A DNA stretch of 64,000 nucleotides from NCBI GenBank assembly GCA_002917775.1, contig KZ627157.1, positions 1,031,454 to 1,095,453 of the forward strand. The letters are read 5' to 3'. Positions 46,575 through 57,055 of the stretch are shown here, in pieces. The DNA comes from Glaciozyma antarctica PI12. Lineage: Eukaryota; Basidiomycota; Microbotryomycetes; Kriegeriales; Camptobasidiaceae. How positions within the stretch are numbered: the first letter of the stretch is position 1; each line of letters opens with the position of its first letter. Under the pieces are notes generated by a model. It worked only from the letters and a program-made list of their open reading frames with translations. It had not been told where the DNA came from and did not search any database. A program made the position numbers and the translations under genes.

Positions 46575-48628
46575 AGTGAGTGACTCCGTTCAACTGGAGA
46601 GAGAGCCCGCTAACACCTTCTTGCGCAGTGCTCCGCACCAACACCAACCTTCACCGGGCCGCCCGGGGGTCCCTTCGCACCCTCGCCACCCTCACCCAGA
46701 CCCCAACCGCCCGTCCAGTTCTTCTCGAGGATGTCCCGGAAGCTCTTCGCTCTTCGCTCCCGACGTTCACCATCTCCCAGGAGCGAGGCTTCCTTCCTCG
46801 CACCGACCCGCTCGCCGTGCTGCCTGCGGCCTTTGCTCCCGTCGAGAGCCTCCTCCAGCGCATGACGATCAAGCAGGCCGATGGTTCCAAGGGTCTCCTT
46901 GCGATGGGACAGTTTGGCGACGCCGTCAATGCCGAATTGAAGGACCTCGCTATGGCGTCCAAGGTTCGCGACGTGATTGCTTCCGGCGACCAGGTTCGTC
47001 GAGCTTACCGACCGCGCAGGGTAGGTGTTGAAGCTGACATTCCTCGCAGAACTTGATCTCGGCGCTGTTCCGTGATTACTGCTTCCTCACTAGCGCATAC
47101 CTCCTCGAACCCGTCGGTACGTCACGTCCGTCCCAGCTGGCCGCCTCGCTCAAACGCTGACACCGCTTCCCTAGACCAGCACTTCCGAGCGACGGGTGCC
47201 TACGCTCCCGGCCGCGACGTCCTCCCCGAGAGTCTCGCTGTCCCTCTTCAAGCTCTCGCCGACGCTCTCGGACACTTCCCCTTCATGGAGTACGCCTCGA
47301 GCTACGCTCTCCAGAACTACCGTCGCGTCGACGGGAGTGCGGCGAACAAGCTCGGTGATCTCAAGGAATGGGAGACGGACAACTTGCGCGTTATCCGCGC
47401 GTTCGAGGACGCGGATGGGTCCGAGGCTGGCTTCATTCTCGTTCACGTTAGGTGCTTCCTTTCCTTTCTTCACGCACGTATTTGATCTAACCTATTGCTC
47501 TCAGCATGGTTGCCTACACTGGACGTTGCGTGACTTCCGTGGAGGCTGCTCTCGCTGCTGCGAACGCCGGAGACCGCAAGGCCTTCAACGTCGCTCTCGC
47601 TTCGATGCAAGACGTCTACGAAGCCATCAACAGGACTATGGAGACGATGTGGTCGTCAGTCCCTCTATCTACCACCTCAATGTCCTCACTAATCCCTTCG
47701 CAAATTCCAGCTGGTCTCGTCCCGTCGACTACCTCAAGTTCCGCAGCTTTATCTTCGGCACTGGTCCCTCCAAGATGAAGTGAGCAGCTCTTTATCCTTG
47801 CGAAGAAACGCAATACTGACCTCACGTTCCTCACAGCTCCAGTCCGTCCTCCGCAGCATCTCCTTGCTCTCCCTCCTAACCTTTTCGCCGCAGTGTTCCC
47901 CAACGGCGTCACCTACGCTGGCGTCTCCGAAGAGCCCCAGGTCTTCCGCGGCGAGTCCGGCGCCAACGATTCGATTGTTCCTCTCGCCGACAACTTCCTC
48001 GAGATCACCGCTCGCCTCCCCAAGAACGAGCTCACGGCGACCCTGCGCGAGTTCAGGGCGTACAGGCCTAGCTCGCAGCGAAACTACCTCGAGGCGCTGG
48101 AGAAGCGTGCGACGGAGGTTGGGATCGCGAGGTTTGCGGCGGGGGATGAGGAGAGCTTGGGACGATACATCCTGATGGTCGATCAGGTGAGGGAATTCAG
48201 GGACAGGCACTGGCGATTCACCAAGGGTGAGTTCTCTGCTTCCTTGTGCTCAGGATCACACTGATTTTCTTTTTCAGAGTACATCATCAAGCGTAGCGAC
48301 TACGGGATCGCGACTGGCGGCTCTCCCATCCTTCAGTACCTGTACGTCGTCCTCCTTCCTGCTCTAAAACGCTCCGCTAACGTCCCACAACAGCCCCAGC
48401 AACCTCGCCACCGTCCTCACCGTCCTCAACGACGCCTGCGACCAGCTCCCCTCTTCGGCCCGCCTCGCTCCCGCCCTCGCTGCCAAGGTCGAAGCCGCTC
48501 GCGAGCGCGCCGTCGTTCAGCAGCGCGTCCTCGAGAGGGACGTCGCGAAGCTCAAGGAGGGCGTGCGCGGTATCGACGACAAGAGGATCTTGCAGAGGGG
48601 AGCTGTTGGGTGCGATGGTGTTGGATAA
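46575..48628 (+). CDS. BNA2: indoleamine 2,3-dioxygenase
   Basis: Heme enzyme opening the tryptophan indole ring, first step of the kynurenine/NAD pathway. The start codon is split: A at 46575, intron 46576-46628, then TG. The N-terminus (MLRTNTNLHRAARGSLRTLA) is basic without acidic residues, so mitochondrial targeting is possible. Family motifs: FTISQERGFLPRTDPLAVLP, LFRDYCFLTSAYLLEP, LGHFPFMEYASSYALQNYR, FRSFIFGT, MFPNGVTYAGVSEEP, FRGESGANDSIVPLADNFLE and KRSDYGIATGGSPILQYLP. The join before FPNGV works only if a 5-nt microexon (47837-47841) is used, giving MNSMFPNGV. It ends GAVGCDGVG. Confidence 0.9.
47837..47841 (+). other. predicted 5-nt microexon (CTCCA) of the dioxygenase gene
   Basis: Flanked by a 57-nt intron (GTGAGC...CTCACAG) and a 52-nt intron (GTCCGT...CGCCGCAG). 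It links AAG ATG AA to TG TTC CCC in the conserved frame, reading N-S-M-F-P. A single intron from the canonical GTGAGC donor to either acceptor breaks the frame. Confidence 0.55.
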
Positions 48629-48985
48629 GCGTGGGCTTGCGGAGGGAGAGGGGTGGCGCTGGAAAGGAGCGTAGAGAAGCAGTAGCACGATCTCTGTTCA
48701 ATGCTCTCGTCGAAATGATACCTCTTGTCCCAGGACACGAATCGGAGTCCCTCTCGCTCACCGAGGGCCGCGAGATCTGCTCTCGCCTATATCTCGCTTC
48801 CTCCACATACTCGCTCCGGCTTTCTTCTACGTCCTGCTCTGCTTCGAACTCGATATCTCAGCTCTCGCGTTCTCCTGGCTCGATCGTGTAACACCGCCTC
48901 TTGGACCCTTGTTCGAATTGAGTGGAGCCAACTCCTTCTCTCCCTGCTCTCTCTCTCTGTCTCTCTCTCTCTCATAGAACCTGCC
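48629..48985. other. region between dioxygenase and WW-protein genes
   Basis: Contains a long (CT)n tract at about 48940-48976 that ends catag, immediately upstream of the next ATG. It resembles a polypyrimidine tract plus acceptor, so a 5' UTR intron of the WW gene is possible. Confidence 0.45.
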
Positions 48986-49807
48986 ATGATCCACCTCTCC
49001 GACACATCGCACGCCAGCCCTCCCGCCGCCTTCGAGGACCTCCGGCCGCTCCCGCCAGGATGGACGAAGGAGTTCTCCCCCTCGAAGCAAGCTTGGTGCG
49101 AGTCCTTCCTCCCCTTCCTTTCTTACTTTCTGACGAGCTCGGAGATTAGACTACATCGACATCCATGATCCGACCACCCGCATTCACAGTGGACTTTCCC
49201 CGGCGATTTCCTCGGAGGGGGAGGAGGGACCAACCCGCTTCTGAAGGGTGATGGCGTGCGTCACCTTCGACGCGGAGCAGGAGGGGGAGCTGATACGACG
49301 CGCAGGACGGACTCAGTTGGCTGGAAGCGGCGGGAAGCGGCGTCGCGGGAGCGGCATTGGGGGCGTTCGCGGAGCATGAATGGGAGGTGCGTGCTGCGAC
49401 TCGGTCTTCGTTTCGAGGAGCTGATCCAGGCGAGCAGAAGAGGAAGAGGAAGGAGTCGTTCGACAAGGGAGTGCGCAAGGCTCGGACCGAGGCAGAGAAG
49501 AAGGGTGCGTTCTTCGCACATTCCTCTCGAAAGGCGCCTCACCACTTTCGCAGAGAAAGCTCTTCAAGCGGAGCTCGAAAGCGTGAAGAAGGAGAACGCA
49601 CATTTTCACCAAGAGCAGTACAAGCGGTACTACGCGCATCAGGCACACCACGGATCGACGTACCCTCATCAGCCGCCTTTTCCAGGATCGTACGCTCCTC
49701 CGGCAGGATGGGAAGGATCTTCGAGCACAAAGTGGGGCGACGAAAGACCGTCAACACCGCCGGGCGGAGGATTCGCGGGAGATGGGAGGCTGGGACCTTA
49801 CTGCTGA
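48986..49807 (+). CDS. WW-domain protein with glycine-rich helix and coiled-coil tail
   Basis: Start MIHLSDTSHASPP; WW domain LPPGWTKEFSPSKQAW, then after a GC-AG intron (49098-49149) YYIDIHDPTTRIH and WTFPGDFLGGGGG. Next come TNPLLKGDGDGLSWLEAAGS, GVAGAALGAFAEHEWE (a glycine/alanine-rich helix seen in many small fungal WW proteins), a basic coiled-coil (RKESFDKGVRKARTEAEKK, LQAELESVKKENAHFHQEQY) and a Pro/Gly-rich end finishing GRLGPYC. The frame slips by two nucleotides between TRIH and the second WW tryptophan, at about 49188-49189. No intron I can find explains it. Function unknown; the WW domain suggests binding of Pro-rich partners. Confidence 0.65.
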
Positions 49808-50119
49808 GTCGGGAGGAGATGCGTTGGCGAGGGCGAGGTCGGGGGCGGGGAGGAAGTTGTAGAAGCTGGAACAGATTGTACGACTCTGAGTGGAAGCAGA
49901 TTTTTTAGTCTAGGAAAGGAAGAGAGCGCTTGGAAAGGAAGCAGAGCCGAGAGAAGTGCGTCTTCCTCTTCATCATTGCGAGAAGAAGTCGCTGTTCGGG
50001 GTTACAGAGTCTTCGCAAGGAGTAGAGTTCAAAGACCTTTGAAACGCAGAGATGGTGCTCATCGATGGTGAGAGAAAGAGGTGAGCGACAGCAACTGCAT
50101 TCCTCGGCCGCTCAAGTGT
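49808..50119. other. region between convergent 3' ends
   Basis: Holds the 3' UTRs of the WW gene and the coiled-coil gene. No further coding signal noted. Confidence 0.4.
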
Positions 50120-50940
50120 TTACTCCCCATCCTGCTCTTCTCCGTCATCCCGCTCTCCCGCACCCCAAATAAACTCCTCGCGACCTTCGATAGCATTCTC
50201 CTCCGCTGCATCGTCTCCATCAGCTTGTCTCCCAGGACCGAGAGAAAACGGGACGCACACTCGTGAAGCTCCTCAATCTCTCCGAGAATCGTCGAGGTTT
50301 CCTTGACGAGCTTCTCCGAATCACGCTGGACAACTGAAGCAAGCGTGATGGCACCTTCCTGCAACGCCATAAGCGCGTCAGCTTCCGTGCGCGTGAAGGA
50401 AGGCAACCACTCGACGCACCAACTGCTGTCCCAGCAACTCCCCCAACTCGGCCCTAGCCAGCTCGATGTCCGCAAGCAGCTTCTTCTCGTTCGCCTTATG
50501 CTCCTTCACTCTGTTCTTCCTGTTCCAGCAGTCAGCTTTTCCCCTCCCCCCACGAAACGCGACCACGCACACAAACTCCTGGTGCTTCGTGCACGCTGCT
50601 TCAGCTCCCTTCTTGTACTCTGTGGCGAGTGGCTCGAGCTTCTTCAGGCTCGCCTTCTTCTTGTCCAGCGCAACCTTCGCAGACTTCTCCTGCGAGAGGG
50701 GGTGAGTTGAGGACCGGGACGAGGCGAGAGGAGGCGGACTTGGGCCGCGCGAATCGCGAGGAGCACGTCCCTGCACGACGAGGAGAGAGGTCAGCTCCCT
50801 GAGTACGAGTAGCGCGTCCCGCTTGTGGTGGTCCGGTCTCCTCCGTGCTCAAAGGACGCGAGAGAGGGGAGGGACGCCACTCACGCTCCGTCGTCGCTCA
50901 CTTGGCTCGACCCTTGGGTAGAGGCTTTCGGAGGGGCCAT
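50120..50940 (-). CDS. small coiled-coil protein, function unknown
   Basis: Six short exons splice in consistent phases to about 165 residues: MAPPKASTQGSSQ, VSDDGARDVLLAIRAAQ, EKSAKVALDKKKASLKKLEP, LATEYKKGAEAACTKHQEFV, NRVKEHKANEKKLLADIELA, RAELGELLGQQLEGAITLAS, VVQRDSEKLVKETSTILGEI, EELHESEENAIEGREEF, then an acidic end (ERDDGEEQDGE). Heptad-like spacing predicts one long coiled coil with two small breaks. I do not recognise it; a structural subunit of a larger complex (kinetochore or cytoskeletal) would be a guess. Confidence 0.65.
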
Positions 50941-51135
50941 GATGGGTGCGAGCTGTTGGTGTTGAGGGTGAAGGAAGCTTGGAAAGAAGGGGAGGTTGTG
51001 GAGGGAGGGGGAGAGTCGAGCGGGGAAGTCGCGTCCCCAAGTCCTGAACGCGTTCCTCTCCTCCGCCCAAGTTCGCCTCCCGAATCACTCTCCTTGCAGG
51101 GACATGCTCAAGTGCAGTATCTTATCGTTTTGCAA

Positions 51136-53895
51136 TCACTTTCTGCTCCTCCTCCTCCGGTCATGATCATCACCAGCAACCTCGTCCGCCTTCCTCTTCC
51201 TGCGCGCGCAACCGAACAACAATCAGCTCCGTCCCTCGAACCAAGCCAGGCGAGACGAACTCACCTATCGTCGTGCCTCCCACTCGTATGCGAAGGTACA
51301 TCCTCAGGCTCAGGCGACCAGTGGTGCCTCCTCCCGCCCCTCGAGCTCGCCCCCTCACTAGTTTCCCTCGGTTCATCCCTCGACCTCCGTCCCTCTTCGT
51401 CATCGTCCTCTCTCACAGCCTTGCTCCTCTTCCGCTCCGGCTCCTCGTCCTCGCGATAGCTCCTCCTCGTCCTCCCCATCTCGTCCTCCCCACTGCCTCG
51501 TCCACTCCTTCGCCCCTTATCCTCGTCGTCCCGCCTGCTGCTCCGCCGACTGCGATCGTCGTCCTCCCCTCTTCGGCTCTTCCTCCCGTCGTCTCGATCC
51601 CGCCTACTGCTCCTCCGTCCCTCATCCTGGTCGACCGACGCAGAGACCGACGTCTCGCGACGCGACTTGGACGCGACGGGCTCCTCGTCGACCTCGTCGA
51701 CCTTCTTGTCGAGCCGCGTCGTCGATCCACGAATCTTGAGGCCTAACACGATAGGATGGGCGTCCTCCTCGGCTTTGACGGGAAGAGGCGCTCGATCAGG
51801 GAAGAGTTCGTCGACGCCGCGCTTGCGCTCCTCCTTCTTAATCGACTCCTTCTCCTCTCTCCTCTCCTCGTCCCTCCTATCCTCCCTCCGCTCCTCCCTC
51901 CGCTCCTCGTCCCGCCTATCCTCCCTCCTGTCTTCCTCTCGATCCTCCCTCCTCCTTCGATCCGAGTACCTCTCCCTCCTGTCATCCTCCGCCGGTGCCG
52001 AGCTACGTGCTCGCGAACCGCTCTCCCTCCTCCTCACAGGACTGAGGTCCTTCCCTGACCCTGCACCATAATCCAGCCCTTCATTCACCGCGCGGTCTTG
52101 ACGATCCTTGTCGTGGTAGCCCGAGCGATCGCGGCGAGCAGGAGCGGCGCCGGGGTTGCGAGGGCCAGTAGGGACGCCAGGAGGGAGAGGAGAAGGTGCG
52201 CGAGGGATAGGAACTGCGAGCATGGGTGAACAGGAGTAGCAAGAGCGCTGGAGAATGAGCGTACCTGCGTCGGCGCCCACGCCTGCGATGCCGCCAGCGA
52301 CCATTCCACCTGCGAGCATTCCTCCACGAGCGACAGCTCGACCGCGAGTAGCTCCGCGAACGACTCCTCGCCCGCGCGCGACGCCACGTCCACCTCGGCC
52401 AGCCATAGCTGAGAACGCGTCTCCTCCTTCGTCGCCTTCGAGCGGTGCTTCCTCGCCTGCTGCGCCGTTTTGAGGAGTCGCGTCACCTTCGCCTTCAGCG
52501 CCTTTAGCTCCTGCAATCCGCCCGCGATCAGCTGGGCTCACCACCCCCTCACGCCACGACGACTCACCTTGCTCGTACGCCTGCTGTCCTCCGTACCCCA
52601 TGTCCATCTGCTGTCCTCCGCCGTACCCCATCTCCATTCCCTGTCCTCCACCGTACCCTCCCATCCCCTGCTGCATCCCATATCCTCCCATCCCTCCCAT
52701 CCCCTGCATCCCTTGCATTCCCTGCATCCCTCCCATCCCCATCATGCCCATCATCCCCTGCATCCCACCAGGCGGCGGTCCCATCCCAGGCTGGTACCCC
52801 ATAATAGTCGCCATCATAACCGCCTTGAACTCTGGCGCAAGCTGCTGCCACGCCTCTGCGACGTTCCCTCCCGCGAAAGCCTGCAAGCCCCATCAGCTCC
52901 TTCCTCCAACGCACGGTACCTCGAGCCACTCACAGCAAAAGGGTTTTTATCCGCACTCTCCTCCGCCCTTGTTCGACGCTGCTTCATCGCGTAGTTCTTC
53001 CACGCCGGCTCGTTCATCCCATAGTTGAAGTAGTCGGCCATGTTCGCCCCCGGGCGCCTCCAGGGCTTATCCTCCAAGCTGTCAATATCGAGATCGAACA
53101 GATCATTCCCATTCGCATCCTTGGCCACCGCGTCAACGTCGATGGACGGCCGCGTCTCAGCGGGCGGGAGAGGCGTGAGGGAGCCATGAGGGACGAGACC
53201 GACAACAGGGACTTCGAGGCCGGTAGGAGCGGGGGTAGGCGCGGAGGCGGGGGCGGGAGAGCCGCTGGGGTCAAGGGAGATGGAGGGGAGAGCCGAGGGA
53301 GCGCGGTCGAGAGGCTGTTGTTCGGAAGTGGGTGCTGGGGCTGCGCGCACGATTAGCTGGAAGAGAGAGGGGGACGAGAGTGAGAGGCAAACCTTTTTGG
53401 GGAGTCTCGCTGCGCGCTGGGGTGGGGCGAGGAGGGGGGAGAAGAGGTCGGCGAATGCTGGGGGGGGTTGTTAGTTATGCCTTGAGCAGGGGGGAGGAGG
53501 GGCGGGGGCGTACGAAGCTGGTGGTGGTGCGGCGCCTTCAGTGTCGAGGATGATCTCGAGGTCCTGCGGTCACTCTAACGTTAGCTGGGTCCGCGTAGGG
53601 AGGGAGAGGAGCACGCACGTCGTCGCTCTCCTCGTCCTCATCCATCTCCTCATCGTCCACCGCCGCCTCTGCGTGCACACCACTGCAGTCGGTCCAGGTC
53701 AGCTTGCCTTTCCGATGCTCGCATTGCTTTAACTCACGCGAACCCATTCCCAAGGGTCGGCTCTGTGAACCGCGAGAATTAGCTCGGGAGGAGGAGGTGG
53801 GAGGAAGACGACTCACCCTTGCTTTCTGCTGGCGCGGCGGTGGTAGTGTCGTCTCCTCCACCGTAAAGGAAAGCTTCGTCGTCGTCGGCGTCCAT
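51136..53895 (-). CDS. FIP1: polyadenylation factor FIP1
   Basis: Subunit of the cleavage and polyadenylation factor that tethers poly(A) polymerase. Acidic N-terminus ([37 protein letters not shown]), then the Fip1 signature [41 protein letters not shown] Met/Gly/Gln-rich low-complexity region follows (repeats of GGMQGMMGM type), an RGG-like stretch, and a long Arg/Asp/Glu-rich region ([20 protein letters not shown]) as in vertebrate FIP1L1. The last exon, behind a GTGAGT intron, gives [20 protein letters not shown]. Without that intron the frame would stop shortly after SGRHDDR. The RD-rich tail is longer than in S. cerevisiae Fip1. Confidence 0.93.
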
Positions 53896-54352
53896 GCTTG
53901 AGCTCCTTGAGGGGTGGGGGAGAGGAGAGAGCGGAGTAGCTCTGGGCTGAGAAGTTGTGCGGGCCAAAGGGATCTCGGCGAGGATTGATCCCTAGCTTCG
54001 GGGATTACTGAGGGCTGAAGGGCGTGAAAGGAGGCGCAGTGAGGAGGAACCTGTAGTGAGTGGAGAGCGGGCGAGAGCAAGTCGACAGCAAGAACGAGTC
54101 GAGAAAGCAACTCGTCCAGCCATCCGCGGACTTGGGTGCCCTCAATCTTAGCAGTTCTCTCCTCGCTTGGTACGCGTGTATGTGTCGTGTATTCCCCTAA
54201 AGCAAAGCCTCCCGTCCCAAATCAACGGCGCTATCCACCATCCTTCCCGTCGACGTCCTTCCTCCGCACCGACGTCCTCCCTCCTCAGTCCCTCAGCCCA
54301 TTCCTCTCCCATCCCCTCTCCGGCTCCTCCCATCCCCGCCTTCCTAATCTCC
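53896..54352. other. region upstream of FIP1
   Basis: Between two minus-strand genes: FIP1 promoter and leader on the left side, 3' UTR of the Ser/Pro-rich gene on the right. The plus strand is strongly C/T-rich from about 54230 to 54350. No reading frame supported. Confidence 0.35.
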
Positions 54353-55467
54353 TCACTTCCCAACTCCAGCGATCCACCTCCTCACCTCCTCCTCTCCCGA
54401 AGCGATCCTCCCCCCCATATCCTCGCTCCCGAATCTCGCTCCTCCCTGCTCGACGGTGGATCCCGGCGTTCCAATCGAACTGAGTCGAGCTTTATCGACT
54501 GAGGCGTGCGCGACGAGGGGGTGCATCGAGTGGTGGGACGGGCCTTGCGAAATCGAGTAGCGATCGTGCGTAGTGCGAAGGGAGGGAGAGGTCGTGCGAA
54601 GGGAGGAATTCGAAGGACTGGTGCTGGATGCGGCTCGGAATGGGGTGCTGCGCCGGTCCCGAGAGAGTAGGGGTGGGCGAGGTGATGAAGGGCGCAGGGT
54701 ACGAGCAGGGTAATTGGGTGGGTCGGCGGAACGAAGGGAGAGAGTTGGCGGAGGACGGCCACTCGACGTCCACCCTGTGCAGCTCACTTGAGGAGGTGTA
54801 AGTGCGGGATTCGACGTGTAGGGAGGGAGCGCACGAAGTCCTGCCCTCCCAGGCTCGTTTGATGAAGTCCGAGGAGGGACGACGCTCGACGACCTTTTGG
54901 ACGAGCTTGCGTGCGCGCTTCCCTCGTCCTTCTCTCAACCCCACGTCGGCCTCCTGGTCGAGCGAGCGCTTTCCGGTCGAGATCTCGTCGACCTGCCCGT
55001 CCTCCTCGCCCGCCGGTTTCTCCCCACTCTTCGCCACCGCCGTACGCCAGTCCTCGACACCCCTGCGGCTCGAATTCGGCTGCAACAGGGTTCGGCGAAT
55101 GGGAATGGGCGGTCCGCGAGGGGTAGCGAGGGGCTTCCTGAGCTGGGAGGACCCGATGGAGGAGTCCGAGATCGTTGTCCCTGGGGTCGGTAGGGACGAG
55201 TAGGGAGCGTGGTCTGCAAGGAAGGAGAGCTTAGCAGGGCGTATGAAACAGAAACTGCAAAAGACTCACCGGCAGTGGAGGAAAGATTGAGCGCTGGAGA
55301 TTGGACCTCGCTGCCGAGGTGCGACCCCAAGCCAACCTTCCGACGGTCCTGGACGATGTCAACGAAGCGGGACGGCATACCCGAAATTCTGGATGAACTC
55401 TGGTGAGCGTTAAGAAAGCAAGAAGGAGTTCGCGAGCGACGCGAGAGAGAACGACGGAGTTCTCCAT
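54353..55467 (-). CDS. Ser/Pro-rich protein, function unknown
   Basis: Proposed start MENSSSSRISGMPSRFVDIV, created by an intron after MENS. It continues QDRRKVGLGSHLGSEVQSPA and, after another intron, TISDSSIGSSQLRKPLATPR, GPPIPIRRTLLQPNSSRRG, VEDWRTAVAKSGEKPAGEED and a basic segment GLREGRGKRARKLVQKVVER. A further intron (donor GTGAGC near 54788, acceptor CGCAG near 54652) leads to SLRTTHDRYSISQGPSHHS and the end EEEVRRWIAGVGK. The basic run KRARK could be a nuclear signal. No family recognised; introns were inferred from frame continuity. Confidence 0.55.
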
Positions 55468-56004
55468 GGCAGCAAGACGTTCGCTGAGAAGATCGCCCTC
55501 CCCCGCGGACGGAAGGCGTCCAGATCGGGCTGCGGTTGAGCAGCGTAAAGTGTTCGAGCAGTGAGAGAAGCTTAGCCCGGGGAAGGACGCAGGGAAAGGG
55601 AGAGTGAGCGAGGCGGAGGAGGAGGCAGAGGTGATGCCATTTGGGCGCAGGGCGCAGGAAGGTCGACGCGCCCGTAGGCGGTTCAAAAGCAGCGAGAACG
55701 TGGTTGTCCGGAGGTCCCAACCGACGGGTCAACGCACTTCCCTGTGCAGCTGGAGAGAAGCTGCCGCCTCGCCCTCCTGCTGGAGGGAGTCGGCCTCGAA
55801 GGAGTGCGTGTGCTCACCGCCGCTCTACGGGCCTTCATCGAGTTCCAGTCGCTGTGGTGCATACCAAGCTACGTGGATCTGCACACCTGAGCCACGAAAG
55901 CCGAATCGACCTCGCTGAAGAAGTGGTCGAAGGTCGAAGGGGCAACTTGGAAGACGGTCGACGTCGCAGCTCTGTCTCCTACACCACCTCCTTCACGCCC
56001 AACG
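55468..56004. other. divergent region upstream of ATP23
   Basis: Shared upstream space of the Ser/Pro-rich gene and ATP23. A minus-strand stretch beginning MASPLPPPPPRSLSLSLRPS near 55650 could be an upstream exon of the Ser/Pro-rich gene, but the join is not supported strongly enough to include. Confidence 0.35.
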
Positions 56005-56959
56005 ATGGATTCCGAATCCCCAGCCTTCCTAGCCTCCTTCTCCCGCTTCCGCACCGCCGTCCTATCCCTCACCACCCCCTCCCCTCTCCTCTCCGAGACG
56101 CCGACGCCTCCACCCCCCAACTGGTCCCAAGGCGCCATCATGCAAACGCCCTCCTCCCCGCTCCCCCAAACCGAAGCCGAACTCAAGCAAGAAGCCAAGG
56201 AGTGCAAGCGGTGCAACAAATGGCGCGACGAGCTCACTCGCGAGAGTACGTCTCCCCCCCCCATCCTCCTCTCAGCTAACCGACAACACAGGCCCGATCA
56301 TCCGCTTCATGCTCCAACACCTCGCCCTCCTCCCCCCAACCCCCGATTCCGCTCCCGCCCCCTCTCCCGAACTCCCTCTCCCCATCACCTGCCGCCCCTG
56401 TCCCCCTACTCTCGCAGGCGGTTACTCTCCCTCCCTCGGTATCTTGTTGTGCCAGAACAGGTTTATGAGTAGGAAGCATATGGAGGATGCGTTGGCGCAT
56501 GAGTTGGTGCATGCGTGGGATGGGAGGAGGTTTGAGGTCAAGGGAGAGTGGGGGGAGGATCTGAGGGCTCATGCTTGTACCGAGGTGAGTGCGTGCAGCG
56601 ATGGGGAGGGGCGGCGAGCTAATGTGTCTGTGAGATAGATCAGGGCGGAGAACCTTAGTGGAGACTGCCGCTGGGCACGAGAGCTCACGAGGAGGAACTT
56701 TGGCTTTGCGAAGCAGCACCAGGTGCGTTCGCTTCTTCCCTCCACGCCTATTCTGATGCTGACGACGAGCAGACCTGCGTGAGGCGACGAGCGATTCTGT
56801 CGGTCGCTGCGAACCCGAATTGCAAGTCGAAGGAGGACGCCGAGCGCGCGGTGAACGAGGTCTGGGAGAGCTGTTTCGCAGACACACGGCCTTTTGACGA
56901 AGTGAGTCTTCCTCCCTCGTCGCACCGGAGTAAGCTGACGGCGACAACAGATCTATTGA
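56005..56959 (+). CDS. ATP23: mitochondrial inner membrane metalloprotease ATP23
   Basis: Processes Atp6 and assists ATP synthase assembly in the intermembrane space. Start [80 protein letters not shown] followed by the zinc-protease HELVH motif and [11 protein letters not shown]. Then [56 protein letters not shown]. The paired cysteines and the HExxH plus downstream Glu are the ATP23 signature (usual motif HELIHAYD). The last exon is 9 nt including the stop. Convergent with HIS6. Confidence 0.94.
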
Positions 56960-57055
56960 AGAGGAGGAACTGTCGCATAGCTGTCGCACACTGCAAGCAA
57001 CTCCATCACCCATCTCCTTGAGCGGCGTTCCTTCAAATTCCTTTATTGCGTGACT

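Noticed and set aside
48940-48976. (CT)n tract as a mobile-element or satellite remnant
   Set aside because: Similar pyrimidine tracts precede many ATGs here; better explained as leader or 5' UTR intron sequence.
51273-52058. Plus-strand Pro/Ser/Leu-rich frames opposite FIP1
   Set aside because: Shadows of the Arg/Glu-rich FIP1 tail.
52600-52800. Met/Gly/Gln repeats in FIP1 as a prion-like or amyloid system
   Set aside because: Low-complexity tails of this kind are common in RNA-processing factors; no independent evidence here.
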